A stretch of 64,000 nucleotides of DNA, taken from contig JAQGBZ010000242.1 of the NCBI GenBank assembly GCA_034687125.1, positions 33,238 through 97,237 of the forward strand. Direction: 5' to 3'. The notes under the pieces are model-generated. The model saw nothing but the letters and a program-made list of their open reading frames with translations, did not search any database and had not been told where the DNA came from. Of the stretch, positions 62,473 to 64,000 are shown one piece after another. Position 1 is the first letter of the stretch; each line of letters starts with the position of its first letter. The DNA is from Neelides folsomi (taxonomy: Eukaryota > Arthropoda > Collembola > Neelipleona > Neelidae). The position numbers and the translations under genes are program-made.

Positions 62473-63640
62473 TTAACCAAATAAGGCCACAATTCTTACA
62501 TTTTTGTTCATTGTTTTTTGGGTTGTAGTCGAATCAGTTGTTGTTTTTTCATCCCGACGAATTGTTGATTTCTTCTTTGTTCTTTTCCCTTTGGGAGGAA
62601 ATGTGACGTTTGGTAATTTATTCGCTTCATTCTTTTCTTGCTTTAATAGTACTTTTATATGTTTTGTTCTTTTCCCTATGGATGTGGTGGATGGAGTTGT
62701 TTCGATTGTCGTTGTAGGAATTCGTGTTGTTGTCACTTTAGATATAGTTTCAGTTGTTGTTTTAATTGTTGTTGTAGGAATTGGCGTTGTTGTGGTTGCG
62801 GTAGCTGAACTAGATTTCGTTATGGCTTTAGTTGTTGTGGTTTTAATTGTTGTAGTTGAACAAGTCGTATTAGCTTTAGTTATTGTTGTTAGAGCTGGTG
62901 TAGTTGTTGCGATTGTTGGTTTTTTTGTAGTTTTTCTTTTTGTTGGGGCTTTAGTAGGTTTTTTAGTTGTATTTTCTTCAATGAACGCCATTTAGTTGTT
63001 TTCTTTTGATTTTTCTTTTTAGAGATTTTTTTAGTTTCATTTATTTTATTAGCATTGATGTTTTCCTTAATTTCACTGCAAACTTTAGGTTCTGTACCTA
63101 CAGTGTATTTAAAACATATACAATCAATAAGTTCCTTTTTAGTCATTTCATATCCATTTAGTGAAAAGACTAGTGTATCGTCGTTAGTCTTTTTATCGCT
63201 GATTTTATCCCATTGAGTGCCGTTGTAAAGTTCATCCTCTTTCTTGAGTCGTGAACCTATTTCTTGGTCGCATCTCGCCCATTCGTTTCTTGGCTCTGGT
63301 AAATTACAAGGATTGACGATATCTCTGGCAAAAGGATATTCAACACAACAGTAAACTTTTTCGTTGACAAGGGTCGGGACAATTTTGGGAGTTTATAATT
63401 TTTCCCTTTTCCAGTTCTCATTGGTAAATTGTGATTTCCACAATCGTCAACTTTCAATTTGTTTGTAATTAACGGTTTTCCTTCACAATTCCCCATAAAT
63501 TCGGAAACTTTTGTAACTCCAATATTGTCAAATTTAGTATTTTTAATTGGAATGGAAGATGGAGAAACAGCTTTGTATATTTTAATTTCGCAACTTTCTG
63601 CTTCGTCGTATTTTCTCCCCGTGAGGATCAAATCTTCGGC
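62473..63640 (-). pseudogene. Cys-rich plus Thr-rich mucin-like gene, frame broken twice, 5' incomplete
   Basis: The minus strand encodes one continuous protein-like sequence only if the reading frame changes twice. Segment 1 (about 63640-63395) has CEIKIYKAV, GNCEGKPLI and DDCGNHNLPMRTG. Near 63395 the frame shifts and segment 2 (63395-63010) continues with VYCCVEYPF, NPCNLPEPRNEWARC, TQWDKI and DCICFKYTVG. Near 63000 it shifts again into a stretch of about 170 codons that is mostly Thr, Ser and Lys (ATTTTPIPTTTIKTT) and ends in MNKNVRIVALFG. Both changes sit at A-rich tracts. Real frameshifts (pseudogene), unrecognised tiny introns or assembly indels are all possible. An acceptor-like CCTAG precedes segment 1, so upstream exons lie beyond the minisatellite. 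The likely product is a secreted or cell-surface glycoprotein. Confidence 0.55.
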
Positions 63641-63660
63641 TAGGATTTACGAGTTCGGCA

Positions 63661-64000
63661 CACCATGGTGAACCATGGTGCACCATGGAGTCTCCATGGA
63701 GGAATGGTGGTGAAGGTTCCCTGGTAAAGGTGGTGAGTTTCTGGTCATTTTGTGTTTTTTCACCATGGTGAGGGTAGTGAGTTCACCATGGTGACGATGG
63801 TGAAGGTTCCCTGGTAAAGGTGGTGAGTTTCTGGTCATTTTGTTTTTTCACCATGGTGACGGTGGTGAGTTCACCATGGTGACGGTGGTGAAGGTTCCCT
63901 GGTAAATGTGGTGAGTTTCTGGTCATTTTGTGTTTTTTCACCATGGTGAGGGTGGTGAGTTCACCATGGTGAAGGTGGTGAGTTCCCTGGTGAATTCTGA
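63661..64000. repeat. Minisatellite, about 90-bp unit, CACCATGGTG-rich
   Basis: The anchor GGTTCCCTGGTAAA recurs at about 63715, 63805 and 63893 (spacings 90 and 88). Each unit also carries GGTGAGTTTCTGGTCATTTTG and two copies of the 10-bp palindrome CACCATGGTG. The array is GC-rich against a very AT-rich background and continues to the edge of the window. Copies differ by a few substitutions and a 2-bp indel. It lies 5' of the Thr-rich gene, probably in its intron. Confidence 0.85.

Noticed and set aside
62504..62995. Plus-strand hydrophobic Val-rich frame of 163 codons
   Set aside because: It is the reverse complement of a Thr-rich repeat (ACA/ACT read as TGT/AGT/GTT); no start context or homology.

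Overview
This is a eukaryotic, intron-rich, AT-rich window from an arthropod-like genome. Introns are short (about 50-200 bp), have GT-AG ends with a few GC-AG cases, and interrupt almost every gene. Three seven-transmembrane gustatory-receptor-like genes share intron positions, and two keep the C-terminal SYxVILFQ motif, which points to an arthropod. A full-length CCDC61/VFL3 basal-body gene suggests that the lineage keeps cilia or flagellated sperm. A springtail or another early-branching hexapod would fit, but the species cannot be fixed from the sequence alone.

Layout. 1-7.9 kb: no supportable gene. 7.9-12.0 kb (+): 3' part of an SH2 adaptor resembling the BLNK/SLP-76 family. 12.4-15.8 kb (+): complete CCDC61 in eight exons. 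16.2-17.0 kb (-): small secreted His/Pro/Gly-rich peptide. 17.5-19.7 kb (-): EXD3/mut-7-type protein with degraded exonuclease motifs. 20.6-24.3 kb (+): two tandem soluble acetylcholine-binding-protein-like Cys-loop genes. 25.0-26.6 kb (+): papain-family protease with an unusual pro-region. 27.1-28.8 kb (+): ubiquitin-like/zinc-ribbon protein. 31.0-38.5 kb (+): full ABCA transporter in about 27 exons. 38.6-42.0 kb: mostly non-coding, with an orphan exon and a non-LTR retrotransposon remnant.

42-52 kb is rich in small secreted proteins: three short peptides, a cystine-knot-like protein whose second loop is a Thr/Ser-rich stretch, a 515-residue intronless EGF/EB-like protein and a compact knottin. 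Gustatory receptors lie at 49.4-50.8 kb (-), 53.0-54.6 kb (+) and 56.2-57.7 kb (+). 59.0-61.4 kb (+) encodes a galectin-like domain followed by a Pro/Gly/Tyr-rich tail. 62.5-63.65 kb (-) holds a Thr-rich secreted-type gene broken by two frame changes. The window ends in a ~90-bp minisatellite rich in CACCATGGTG.

The genes do not form one pathway. Several are extracellular or sensory (peptides, AChBPs, protease, EGF protein, receptors), interleaved with single-copy intracellular genes. Exon joins were inferred by eye from splice signals, phase and protein continuity. Family names rest on motifs I recognise, not on database searches.
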